Shown here piece by piece: positions 1 through 8,972 of a stretch of 49,544 nucleotides of DNA. Position 1 is the first letter of the stretch; each line of letters begins with the position of its first letter. The position numbers and the translations under genes are program-made. The notes below the pieces were generated by a model. That model was given only the letters and a program-made list of their open reading frames with translations. It was not told the DNA's origin and did no database searches. The DNA is from an uncultured Gammaproteobacteria bacterium (GTDB taxonomy: Bacteria > Pseudomonadota > Gammaproteobacteria > GCA-002705445 > GCA-002716945): assembly GCA_913048065.1 (NCBI GenBank), contig CAJWVG010000004.1:1-49544 (forward strand), given 5' to 3'.

Positions 1-260
1 TTTATGAGAAGTATATGAGTATCTAGAAATAAACCAATATTTTTTTTTATAGATGGACTAATTTTATTTTTTACTTTGGTGAGGTCCAATATTGTTTTAT
101 CCATTGCAGAATCTATACGTTTTAATTCTTTATTGATAAGCTTTTTTTCTATATAGTTTTCTTCTATACTTTTTCTTCCATGTTCAATATGACACTTGCC
201 TATAGCAACACCCTTAGATACAGGCAAGCCTTTCATAATGATTGGATTAGTCTTCTTCAT
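1..260 (-). CDS. ptsI: Phosphoenolpyruvate-protein phosphotransferase (EI), N-terminal part, truncated by window edge
   Basis: Reverse-strand translation from the start codon at 258-260: MKKTNPIIMKGLPVSKGVAIGKCHIEHGRKSIEENYIEKKLINKELKRIDSAMDK..., matching the EI N-terminal G-x-PVS-x-GVAIGK signature; directly downstream of HPr. Confidence 0.85.
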   Translation of the reverse strand, partial: MKKTNPIIMKGLPVSKGVAIGKCHIEHGRKSIEENYIEKKLINKELKRIDSAMDKTILDLTKVKNKISPSIKKNIGLFLDTHILLI

Positions 261-516
261 TGAATTTATCCTTAATTAAATTCTCTAAGCTTTTTATAGC
301 AGATTGTTCATCCTTCCCTGCAGCAGAGATTGTCACTTCTGTGCCTTTCGGCGCTGCCAACATTAATATTTTCATTATGCTTTTAGCATCTGCTTGTTTA
401 TCACCATTCACAATTTTAATAATAGATTCAAACTTATTCGTAAGCGTGACAATTTTAGCTGCTGCACGTGCATGTAGGCCTAGTTTATTAGTTATTTTAA
501 TTTTTTTTTCTTTCAT
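247..516 (-). CDS. ptsH: HPr family phosphocarrier protein (start revised to the internal Met MKEKKIKITNKLGLHARAA)
   Basis: LGLHARAA phospho-His motif and KSIMKILML Ser46-region motif; overlaps ptsI start and EIIA end. Confidence 0.9.
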   Translation of the reverse strand: MKEKKIKITNKLGLHARAAAKIVTLTNKFESIIKIVNGDKQADAKSIMKILMLAAPKGTEVTISAAGKDEQSAIKSLENLIKDKFNEED

Positions 517-901
517 AATTAATTTGTATGACCCCATCTCTCCCACCTTCAATTGCTTTAGTTGTTAACTGATTAAGAGACAAGTTTGGATAGTTAAATA
601 TATGCAACAACATCGATAAATTCAGTCCTGATACAACATTAACCTTACTTAAATGACATAAATCTTTTGCTATATTGCTTGGCGTTGATCCAAACATATC
701 GGTTAGTATTAGCACCCCTTTTCCGTCATCTAAAAGCTTTACATATTGATTGGCTAATTTAGCTAAATCATTGGGTTGGTCATAGTGATCTATTGATAAA
801 ATTTCTGTTCTAATCGGTACGGAACCATATGTAGACTTAGCAGCTAAAAGTAGCTGAGCACCTATGTCATTATGAGTTAAAAGAAGTATACCTATAGTCA
901 T
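497..901 (-). CDS. PTS EIIA component, mannose/fructose (EIIA-Man) family
   Basis: MTIGILLLTHNDIGAQLLLAAKSTYG with active-site His context; DMFGSTPSNIA motif; sits between rapZ and ptsH. Confidence 0.85.
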   Translation of the reverse strand: MTIGILLLTHNDIGAQLLLAAKSTYGSVPIRTEILSIDHYDQPNDLAKLANQYVKLLDDGKGVLILTDMFGSTPSNIAKDLCHLSKVNVVSGLNLSMLLHIFNYPNLSLNQLTTKAIEGGRDGVIQINYERKKN

Positions 902-1791
902 TTTATATCTCTATGTGTTATCAGGATATTATATTTTGTAATAAGTTGTCTAGAAACCATTTCTGTAATATAAACAGACCTATGTTGCCCGCCAGTGCAA
1001 CCTATAGAAACAGTTAGGTAATGACGGTCACTTTCAAGAAATTTTGGAACCCATTTATCTAAAAATTTAATAATATGATTTTGCATTTCTAATGAAGATT
1101 TGTCGGCTTCTATGAATGATATTACTTTTTTATCTTTACCGGATAATTTTCTTAATTCTTTATTCCAAAAAGGATTTTTTAAACATCGTACATCAAAAAC
1201 AAAATCACTATCATCGGGTATATGATTTTTATAACCAAATGATTGTAGTTGTATCAACATGTCTTTATCATTTCTAATTATAGAAATTTTTGACGAAATT
1301 TGTTTCTTCAAATCTAACGGTAAAAGATTATCTGTGTCAATTATGAGATTTGAATTTTCTTTTAGATGTATCATTATTTCTGCTTCTTTTTTGATAGCCA
1401 TATCTAGATTAATTTTGCTAGTGCTCAAAGGATGTCGTCTTCTTGTAGCATTGAATCTAGACAATAAAACTTTATAAGATGAGTGTAAATAAATAGTTGT
1501 TATATCGATATTCAGTAAAGATAACTTATTATATAAAGTATCAATTGAGTCTTTATAATTATTCTCCATTTTGATTGACCTTATATCAATGCTAACAGCA
1601 ACTTTTTCATAAATACTTTCTTTAGATTTTGCAACCGTTTCTAACATATTTAAAATCATATTAGGCGACAAGTTGTCTATACAGAAAAAACCTAAATCTT
1701 CAAGAGCATGAAGTGCTATTGATTTTCCCGATCCTGATAAACCTGTAATTATTACTAATTTAGATTTAATAGACTTCATTGTAGAGCTCAT
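898..1791 (-). CDS. rapZ: RNase adapter protein RapZ (YvcJ-like P-loop protein)
   Basis: Walker A GLSGSGKS; C-terminal CTGGQHRSVYITEMV; position between ptsN and EIIA. Confidence 0.95.
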   Translation of the reverse strand: MSSTMKSIKSKLVIITGLSGSGKSIALHALEDLGFFCIDNLSPNMILNMLETVAKSKESIYEKVAVSIDIRSIKMENNYKDSIDTLYNKLSLLNIDITTIYLHSSYKVLLSRFNATRRRHPLSTSKINLDMAIKKEAEIMIHLKENSNLIIDTDNLLPLDLKKQISSKISIIRNDKDMLIQLQSFGYKNHIPDDSDFVFDVRCLKNPFWNKELRKLSGKDKKVISFIEADKSSLEMQNHIIKFLDKWVPKFLESDRHYLTVSIGCTGGQHRSVYITEMVSRQLITKYNILITHRDIK

Positions 1792-1793
1792 AA

Positions 1794-2243
1794 TTATTTA
1801 TAGTTTCTGATTAATGATAATATTTCTAACTCATCAGAAGATTGCCTTATTTTTTCTCTAAATATATTATCATCAAGCATTTCTGCTACTTTAGATAGCA
1901 ATTCAATATGAATTTCATCTTTGTTATTAGGCACTAGAAGTGAGAGAATCAGGTCAACTTTATTCCCATCAATAGCCTCAAACTCTATAGGTTTTTCTAA
2001 TTTTAGTAGTATAATTTTAGCCTCAGAGATATTATCAATTCTGGCATGTGGAATAGCTATACCATTGCCAAATGCTGTTGTTCCTAGTTTTTCTCTCTCA
2101 TACAATTTTTCAAATATAATATCTTCTTTAGTAGATGTAACCTCAGACATAATTTTGCTAATAATCTCCAATACATTTTTTTTGCTTTTTGATTTACAAT
2201 TGAAAATGATTGAGTTATCTGAGAAAAAATTAGTTAAATCCAT
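1794..2243 (-). CDS. ptsN: PTS IIA-like nitrogen-regulatory protein PtsN (EIIA-Ntr)
   Basis: GTTAFGNGIAIPHARID active-site motif; between rpoN and rapZ. Confidence 0.95.
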   Translation of the reverse strand: MDLTNFFSDNSIIFNCKSKSKKNVLEIISKIMSEVTSTKEDIIFEKLYEREKLGTTAFGNGIAIPHARIDNISEAKIILLKLEKPIEFEAIDGNKVDLILSLLVPNNKDEIHIELLSKVAEMLDDNIFREKIRQSSDELEILSLIRNYK

Positions 2244-2248
2244 CTATG

Positions 2249-3613
2249 TTACCTAGATTTCCGATTTTTAGATGGTGGTATCGAAAGGGTTTCACGGTAT
2301 TTTGCGACAGTTCTTCTAGCAACTCTGATTCCATTATCACTTAAATTATTAGCTATCTGTGAGTCACTGAGCGGCATTTTCTTATCTTCATTTGAAATTA
2401 TTTTTTCTAGCATAGATTTTATAGCGGTTGAAGATATCATCTTACCATAATCAGTATTTAATTCAGATGAAAAGAAATGCTTCATTTCATAGACCCCTCG
2501 CGGTGTTTGTACATATTTATTATTCGTACATCTTGATATTGTTGATTCATGCATATCAATTTCTGAAGCTATATCTTTTAATGCTAAAGGTTTCATTGCA
2601 ATATCACCTTGATTTAAAAAATTGATTTGTTTCTGAAAGATAACTTTAGCAGTTTTCAAAATTGTCATATTTCTATTTTGTAAAGCTTTTAAAAAAAACT
2701 TAGCATCTTGTAGATTTGATTTTACATAATCTTGATCCTTCTTGTTTGAGATATTTTGCATCAAATCTAGATAGACTTTATTAATTCTAATTTTTGGATT
2801 TATTGATGGATTTAATTCAGTCAACCATTTACCATCTTTTTTTGAAATAATGATGTCTGGTATTATATGTTCTTGTTGCAAAGATTCTGAGATTATATTT
2901 CCTGGTTTTGGATTAAGTGTTTTTACAAGCTGCCTAGCACCATCATATTTTCCATCTTTTTTTTCGAATTCTGATATAAATAAATCTAAGTTTATTGATG
3001 AAGATTTGGCATCATCGTCAATTTTATTTATTATGATTTCAGCTTCTTGATAATCTTTATGATCTTTATGATAATGCATGAGCTGTATCAATAAACAATT
3101 CTTCAGAGATGTGGCACCTATGCCAATCGGATCTAAATGTTGTATTTTATGTAGAACAGCAAATATTTCTTGAAAAGTTATTTCCAAACTACTTCTCAAT
3201 AAAATAAACAAGTCCTCCATGCTTTCAGTAAGGAAGCCTTCATCATTTATATAATCAATTATATTATATGCAATAAATTGGTCATCGACATTCATTGAAG
3301 ATAAACTTATTTGCCACATGAGATATTCATGGAGTGACTGATGACTAGCCGATAATTGTTCATAAGCATCATTATCTAAATCTTGATTTATATTGTGCGC
3401 GCCATTTGATGACATAATCGGCATTTCTGATGTGACCTCAACTAACTCAGATGAATTCTCATTTTCCAGAAAAGGATTTTCAAGAATCTTCTCATCTATT
3501 TCTTTCTGTAAATCAATTGAATTCAACTGTAAGAGTTTAATAGCCAATTGAATTTGCTGTGTCATAGCTAACTTATTATTTACCGATAATCTTTGTTTTG
3601 CTTTCATGTTCAT
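2249..3613 (-). CDS. rpoN: RNA polymerase sigma-54 factor
   Basis: N-terminal Q/L-rich activator-interacting region (MTQQIQLAIKLLQLN), ARRTVAKYRETLSIPPSKNRK RpoN box at the C-terminus. Confidence 0.97.
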   Translation of the reverse strand: MNMKAKQRLSVNNKLAMTQQIQLAIKLLQLNSIDLQKEIDEKILENPFLENENSSELVEVTSEMPIMSSNGAHNINQDLDNDAYEQLSASHQSLHEYLMWQISLSSMNVDDQFIAYNIIDYINDEGFLTESMEDLFILLRSSLEITFQEIFAVLHKIQHLDPIGIGATSLKNCLLIQLMHYHKDHKDYQEAEIIINKIDDDAKSSSINLDLFISEFEKKDGKYDGARQLVKTLNPKPGNIISESLQQEHIIPDIIISKKDGKWLTELNPSINPKIRINKVYLDLMQNISNKKDQDYVKSNLQDAKFFLKALQNRNMTILKTAKVIFQKQINFLNQGDIAMKPLALKDIASEIDMHESTISRCTNNKYVQTPRGVYEMKHFFSSELNTDYGKMISSTAIKSMLEKIISNEDKKMPLSDSQIANNLSDNGIRVARRTVAKYRETLSIPPSKNRKSR

Positions 3614-4344
3614 AATTTAAAATTATCGCCTAAGTAGACACTTTGCACAATTTTATCTTTAACAATCTCTTTTGGTTTACCATGGGCAATCACTTTCCCA
3701 TCACTGATAATGTAAGCTTGATCGCAAACTTTGAGTGTTTCTCTTACATTATGATCTGTTATTAATACTCCTATTTTAGATTTAATTAAGCTTTTTATAA
3801 TTTTCTGTATTTCGATGACAGAAATAGGATCAATTCCAGCAAATGGCTCATCTAATAATAAGAACTTTGGTTCTATTGCCAATGCTCTAGCTATCTCAAC
3901 TCTTCTTCTTTCGCCTCCTGACAAACTAGCACCTCTATTACTTAAAATATTTTCAATCTGCAAGACATTCACCAAAGAATCTAGCTTGTCTTTTCTTTCA
4001 GCTTCAGATAAGTTAATTCTTGTTTCCAAAATTGACATTATATTGTCTCTAACGGATAAATTTCTAAATATTGAAGCTTCCTGCGGCAGGTAACTAATAC
4101 CTAAATCTGATCTAATATGCATGGGGAGGTCTGTTATTTTCTCATTGTTAATTAGAATATCACCACTATTACATTTAATTAGTCCAACAAGCATATAAAA
4201 AGTTGTTGTCTTGCCAGCACCATTAGGCCCAAGTAATCCGATAACTTTTTTGGCTTGCAGATTGATACTTACATCGTTAACAACAAATTTGTCATCATAT
4301 TTTTTACAAAGGTTTCTGCAATTTAATTCAGCTACATCATTCAT
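3610..4344 (-). CDS. lptB: LPS export ABC transporter ATP-binding protein
   Basis: Walker A GPNGAGKTT, signature LSGGERRR, Walker B FLLLDEPFAGIDP; upstream of rpoN. Confidence 0.97.
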   Translation of the reverse strand: MNDVAELNCRNLCKKYDDKFVVNDVSINLQAKKVIGLLGPNGAGKTTTFYMLVGLIKCNSGDILINNEKITDLPMHIRSDLGISYLPQEASIFRNLSVRDNIMSILETRINLSEAERKDKLDSLVNVLQIENILSNRGASLSGGERRRVEIARALAIEPKFLLLDEPFAGIDPISVIEIQKIIKSLIKSKIGVLITDHNVRETLKVCDQAYIISDGKVIAHGKPKEIVKDKIVQSVYLGDNFKL

Positions 4345-5080
4345 CTGTATTTTTCTTGAGAGTTTTTAATATCGTTTTCACACGTTTATTGATTTTTATC
4401 TTATCATTCTGATTATCTTTTTTAAGTAGAACCCATGATTTTTTTTCAAGGTCATACATCATACGGTCTCCTTCAAGTTGCTGAGACTGTTCATCTGCAA
4501 AAGATATTCTTTTTGCATTTGATAATATCTTAACATGACCTTTTTTCATATCAGCTATTATACCATTACCCGTTGTCGTAGAGTCAGGCGTAACTATGGT
4601 TGCGAATTCAGTAGTCTCAACAATCTCAGTATTTGGATAAATTATAGCTTTTGAGGTTGTAATATGAATTTGATTAGCCGCAAGGTCATCAAATTTATCA
4701 AAAACAACATTGTCTGTTAAATAAATTGAATTGAATAGAGAATCTGGATCGAGAGCATGTTTAGCAGTGATATTCCATGATTCAGTATCCGAAGATTTAA
4801 TTTTCATTTTTGGCATAAATACTTCCGATCTTTCACTATCCGGAAACTTTTCTAATCTTTCCCCAACCAAAATCCATTTAATTTTTCCCTTTGAGTCAGT
4901 CTCAGTCATATGGAAATTATTCAAAAAATGATTACTTATGTTGCTATTTTTATTTCCATCATTTTGATGAAGAGCATTAGTAAGGACATAGTTAAACCAT
5001 ATAACTATAACGAGAAAAATTATAAGGCCAATAATATTCTCTCTTAATATTTTTGGCATAATATCTTTATATAATTTCAT
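4337..5080 (-). CDS. lptC: LPS export protein LptC with a C-terminal LptA-tail-like extension
   Basis: N-terminal TM anchor plus LptC-like strands (GKIKWILVGERLEKFPDSERSEVFMPKMKI...GNGIIADMKKGHVKILSNAK); the last ~53 aa (LEGDRMMYDLEKKSWVL...INKRVKTILKTLKKN) resemble an LptA C-terminus. Confidence 0.8.
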   Translation of the reverse strand: MKLYKDIMPKILRENIIGLIIFLVIVIWFNYVLTNALHQNDGNKNSNISNHFLNNFHMTETDSKGKIKWILVGERLEKFPDSERSEVFMPKMKIKSSDTESWNITAKHALDPDSLFNSIYLTDNVVFDKFDDLAANQIHITTSKAIIYPNTEIVETTEFATIVTPDSTTTGNGIIADMKKGHVKILSNAKRISFADEQSQQLEGDRMMYDLEKKSWVLLKKDNQNDKIKINKRVKTILKTLKKNTDE

Positions 5081-5081
5081 A

Positions 5082-5612
5082 TTACTTCTGAGAAAAATAA
5101 ATTAGATCACACACATCTCTAACAGCCCCTTTACCACCGCTTCTAGGTGTTATCCAATGAGAGCATCTTTCAACATTATTATAATTAGCATTAGGCACAG
5201 TTACTGCTAATCCAACTTCTTTCATTAAGCTTATATCGACAATATCATCCCCAATAAAACAGACATCATTAGAATTATAGAAATCAGAAAAATGTTTTTT
5301 GTAATCAGCCAGTTTATCTCTTGAGTTTTGTATGATAGTTTTGAACCCTAACTCGTTACCTCTGAATTCAACTGCTTTTGAATAACGCCCACTTATGATT
5401 GCATATTCAATATTCAAACTTTTTAATATCATGAGTCCATGCCCGTCTTGGGCATAGAATTGTTTAGATTCAGATCCATCTTTATTGATAATGACGCCAC
5501 CATCAGTCATAACTCCATCAACATCTAGTATTAAAAGTTTAATATTTTTTGCTTTTTCTACAACCTTTGCATCAATAGAGAGCATAGCTTCATTATATTT
5601 TTTACGATTCAC
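5082..5612 (-). CDS. kdsC: 3-deoxy-D-manno-octulosonate-8-phosphate phosphatase KdsC
   Basis: HAD motif LLILDVDGVMTDGG, FYAQDGHGLMIL, CFIGDDIVDISLM. Confidence 0.95.
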   Translation of the reverse strand: MNRKKYNEAMLSIDAKVVEKAKNIKLLILDVDGVMTDGGVIINKDGSESKQFYAQDGHGLMILKSLNIEYAIISGRYSKAVEFRGNELGFKTIIQNSRDKLADYKKHFSDFYNSNDVCFIGDDIVDISLMKEVGLAVTVPNANYNNVERCSHWITPRSGGKGAVRDVCDLIYFSQK

Positions 5613-6580
5613 TATTCTATACCAGTTCTAAGTAGTTCGTTAAGTGTAAGTAAACCAGCAAAAGTTTTGTCTTTATTCAATACAACTAATGAAGTAATTT
5701 CCTTTTTTTCCATTATATTCATAGCTTCTACAGCCATCATATCTTTATCAATTGTAATTGGTTTCTTTGTCATTACTTTATATAAATTTAAAGAAACAAT
5801 ATCATTATGAATTTTTAAGGTTCTACGTAAATCGCCATCTGTAAAGACGCCTAATAATTTCTTATTTTTATTTAGAGCAATAACAATTCCATAATTAAAT
5901 TTAGTAATTATATCGATGGCTTTCATCAATTTTACATCGTAATTTACACAAGGTAATTTTTTAATATACATAATATCTGCAACTTTCTTCAATAGCCTTT
6001 TCCCAAGCTCGCCTTTAGGATGAGATTTTGCAAAATCTTTTGATGTGAAGCCTCTGCATTCTAATAAAGTTATCGCTAATGCATCAGAAATACCAATTGC
6101 CGTTATGACACTCGATGAAGGTGTTAAGTTCAATGGACAAGCCTCAGCTTTTACACCAGCATCAAGAACTATGTGAGAAGATTTAGCTAAAGAGGAATTT
6201 TTAGATCCTGTAATTGTAATAAGTGGAACCTTCAGTAACTTCAACAATGGTAACAATAAAAGCAATTCTTTTGTTTCACCAGAATTAGAATAAAAAATAA
6301 TTATATCGGTTTTTCTAATAACACCCATGTCACCATGAAGAGCTTCTGATGCATGCACGAATATAGATGGAGTCCCGGTGCTGGATAATGTTGCTGAAGA
6401 TTTAGCAGCAACATGGCCTGATTTTCCTAAACCTATTGTTACAACTTTGCCTTTGCAGTTAAGAATTAGATCACACGCTTTGTCGAAACTAGCATTTAGT
6501 TTGCTAGTAATTTTAATTAATGACGTTGCCTCTGCTTTCAGAACTTTTTTAGCTATAGAAATTTTATTAATTTTTTTCAT
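5612..6580 (-). CDS. kdsD: Arabinose-5-phosphate isomerase (SIS + CBS domains)
   Basis: TIGLGKSGHVAAKSSATLSSTGTPSIFVHASEALHGDMG; C-terminal tandem CBS; adjacent to kdsC. Confidence 0.95.
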   Translation of the reverse strand: MKKINKISIAKKVLKAEATSLIKITSKLNASFDKACDLILNCKGKVVTIGLGKSGHVAAKSSATLSSTGTPSIFVHASEALHGDMGVIRKTDIIIFYSNSGETKELLLLLPLLKLLKVPLITITGSKNSSLAKSSHIVLDAGVKAEACPLNLTPSSSVITAIGISDALAITLLECRGFTSKDFAKSHPKGELGKRLLKKVADIMYIKKLPCVNYDVKLMKAIDIITKFNYGIVIALNKNKKLLGVFTDGDLRRTLKIHNDIVSLNLYKVMTKKPITIDKDMMAVEAMNIMEKKEITSLVVLNKDKTFAGLLTLNELLRTGIE

Positions 6581-7554
6581 ATATTCATATCATATAAACT
6601 AATTTGATAAACAAAGAATAGCGTTAGGAGTAATACACATAAAATCTTAGTTATACTATTAGTATAGTTCTTGATTATAATATAAAACCCAATAATTGTA
6701 ATTAAGATCATAATGATATCTCTGATTATATTCATTTGATCAAGTTGGTTAGGTAGGCCATAACTAAATAATCCTGCTAAACTTACAACAATTCCGGTAT
6801 TAAAGATATTAGAGCCTAAAATATTTCCAACTATAAAATCTATATTTTTCTTTCTGGCTGACTCTATACTTGAAGCTAATTCAGGGATACTTGTACCTAC
6901 TGCGGTTATTGATAGGCCTATCACATAGTCAGATATTCCGAAAGACTTAGCAATTGTTATGCTGCTATCTAAAAATATTTTTGTTCCAGATAAAAGTAAA
7001 AATAAACCAAGCAATAAAGTAGCAGTGATACGCCAGCCACTCATTTGTTTAATTAATTTTTTAGAAGCCTCATTTATATTTTGTTCTGTATAGTAATAGT
7101 ATTTATATAGAAAAATTAGTATTAGAAACAATCCTAACAAAAGTAACGCTTCATATTTCTGGATAATTCCATCTATTAAGATTGGTTGAATAAAGACAGT
7201 TAGTATTATTAAAAATATAAAAAATCCTATTACTTCTTTATTGACTATTCTCCTATTTTTAATATCAGTAGCTTTTATAAACAAGATAGTCGCTGCAAAT
7301 ACCAGGGCAATATTAGCAATATTAGAACCAAGCGCATTACCAATCGCTATATTAGCCTTGCCATTAATACTAGATAAGATAGAAATAAAAATCTCTGGTG
7401 CAGAAGTAGCAAGGCCAATAAAAACAAAACTAGCCATAAAATGAGAAATATTGAGTTTTGTTGAAATATTCTCTGTGGATGTTACTAGTAAGTTTGCACC
7501 ATAACTTATTAAGCCCAGACCTAGAAAAAATAAAAGATAAATTGAGCTAGTCAT
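6577..7554 (-). CDS. Calcium/sodium antiporter family protein (YrbG-like CaCA)
   Basis: Duplicated alpha repeats ATSAPEIFIS...GNALGSNIANI and AVGTSIPELASS...GNILGSNIFN; multiple TM segments; next to kdsD. Confidence 0.88.
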   Translation of the reverse strand: MTSSIYLLFFLGLGLISYGANLLVTSTENISTKLNISHFMASFVFIGLATSAPEIFISILSSINGKANIAIGNALGSNIANIALVFAATILFIKATDIKNRRIVNKEVIGFFIFLIILTVFIQPILIDGIIQKYEALLLLGLFLILIFLYKYYYYTEQNINEASKKLIKQMSGWRITATLLLGLFLLLSGTKIFLDSSITIAKSFGISDYVIGLSITAVGTSIPELASSIESARKKNIDFIVGNILGSNIFNTGIVVSLAGLFSYGLPNQLDQMNIIRDIIMILITIIGFYIIIKNYTNSITKILCVLLLTLFFVYQISLYDMNI

Positions 7555-7574
7555 AAAAAAAACTTTTATTAAGT

Positions 7575-8318
7575 TTAATAGTCGACCCCATCAACATCAA
7601 TTTCAAACTCTTCTGTATTTTGACCATCATTAACAAGCATCTCTCTTTTTTGTAAATATGATTCTCTGATGAACAAATATTTATCTTTGGCTGCAGCATC
7701 GAGTATTTTAGTAGCTCTTAATAATCTTGCTCTTGTATCTACAGCATTTAAAACTGTTAAACTTTGTCTTTCCTCATGATGTAAATTTTCAACAGGAGAC
7801 ATTTCACGATCAGCCATCAACCCCGGCGCATCTCTAAAAGAACTTGGTCCAAAAAAAGGTAGAACCAAATATGGCCCCTGAGGTATCCCCCAGTATCCAA
7901 GTGTTTGACCAAAATCTTCTTCATTTTTCTTGAATCCTACAGTGCTGGCTACATCAAATATACCTAGAACACCAATAGTCGTATTGATCGTAAATCTTGC
8001 AAAATCATAACCAGCTTGTTTAAACTTAAATTGAAATACATCATTGGCAATAGTGCTAACTTCCCCTAGGTTACTAAAAAAATTAGATACTCCTGTCTCA
8101 ACGGGATCTGGAGTTACATATTTGTATCCTTTTGCTATCGGTTTAAAAACATTCTCATCAACAACCTCATTAAAGCTGAATATTGCTCTATTCATAGGCT
8201 CCAAAGGATCATTCTTTGAGCCACCTGTGGTGCTGCAACTACTAATAATCACAAACATCAAAAGCATGAATATTTTATTAAATTTGTGAGAAAAATTAAG
8301 TAGTTTTGTGCATTTCAT
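7575..8318 (-). CDS. mlaA: Outer-membrane phospholipid-trafficking lipoprotein MlaA (VacJ)
   Basis: Lipobox-like IISSC; DPLEPMNRAIFSFNE and GQTLGYWGIPQGPYLVLPFFGPSSFRD motifs. Confidence 0.95.
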   Translation of the reverse strand: MKCTKLLNFSHKFNKIFMLLMFVIISSCSTTGGSKNDPLEPMNRAIFSFNEVVDENVFKPIAKGYKYVTPDPVETGVSNFFSNLGEVSTIANDVFQFKFKQAGYDFARFTINTTIGVLGIFDVASTVGFKKNEEDFGQTLGYWGIPQGPYLVLPFFGPSSFRDAPGLMADREMSPVENLHHEERQSLTVLNAVDTRARLLRATKILDAAAKDKYLFIRESYLQKREMLVNDGQNTEEFEIDVDGVDY

Positions 8319-8374
8319 AATATAATTTTGGCTAAATTCTAAATATAATATAATATATAAGTATACATAAAATC

Positions 8375-8965
8375 ATGAAAATTATTAAATACATAATCAC
8401 GTTTTTTCTATTTTTTTCCTCAACAGCACATGCTTATGAGGCACCGGATGTTTTCTTAAAAAATAGTGTTGTAGAAGTATCAACATTTATAACACAAAAT
8501 AGAGAAATTTTAGATAATAATGAAGAGTTTTTAAGAAATAAAGTTGATCAATTAATTATACCAAAACTTGATATAGAGCTAATGTCAAAAATTGTGTTAG
8601 GAAAAAAGAATTGGGTTTCAATGAGTGTGCCACAAAGAAAAAGATTCCAGTTAGCTTTTAGAGGTTTAATGGTAAGGACTTATATGAAATCTCTGACTGC
8701 CTTTGATGGAGAAAAGATTGAGTTTCTTCCTTACGTTGCTGGCAAGAGAAAAGATGTTGCAAAGGTTGAATCTAACTATTTACTTTCTGAAGGCGAAATT
8801 GCTGTAAACTATAGACTTAAATTAAATGATAATCAAAAATGGAAGGTTTTTGATATCTCAATAGACGGCATTAGTCTACTTAAAAATTATCGCACAGACT
8901 TTAAACTTCATGTTAAGAAAGATGGAATCCTATCTTTGATTGCTAACCTAGAAAACAAAGACTGA
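8375..8965 (+). CDS. mlaC: MlaC/Ttg2D (HpnM-like) periplasmic lipid-binding family protein
   Basis: Signal peptide; WVSMSVPQRKRFQLAFRGLMVRTYMKSL; KVFDISIDGISLLKNYRTDF typical of the Tol_Tol_Ttg2 family. Confidence 0.85.
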   Translation: MKIIKYIITFFLFFSSTAHAYEAPDVFLKNSVVEVSTFITQNREILDNNEEFLRNKVDQLIIPKLDIELMSKIVLGKKNWVSMSVPQRKRFQLAFRGLMVRTYMKSLTAFDGEKIEFLPYVAGKRKDVAKVESNYLLSEGEIAVNYRLKLNDNQKWKVFDISIDGISLLKNYRTDFKLHVKKDGILSLIANLENKD

Positions 8966-8972
8966 AATAAGA

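Noticed and set aside
260-568. 102-aa plus-strand ORF opposite ptsH/EIIA
   Set aside because: Complement of conserved HPr coding sequence; no motif.
8319-8374. Multiple TATAAT-like strings between mlaA and mlaC
   Set aside because: The region is nearly pure AT with many overlapping candidate boxes; no single promoter can be supported.
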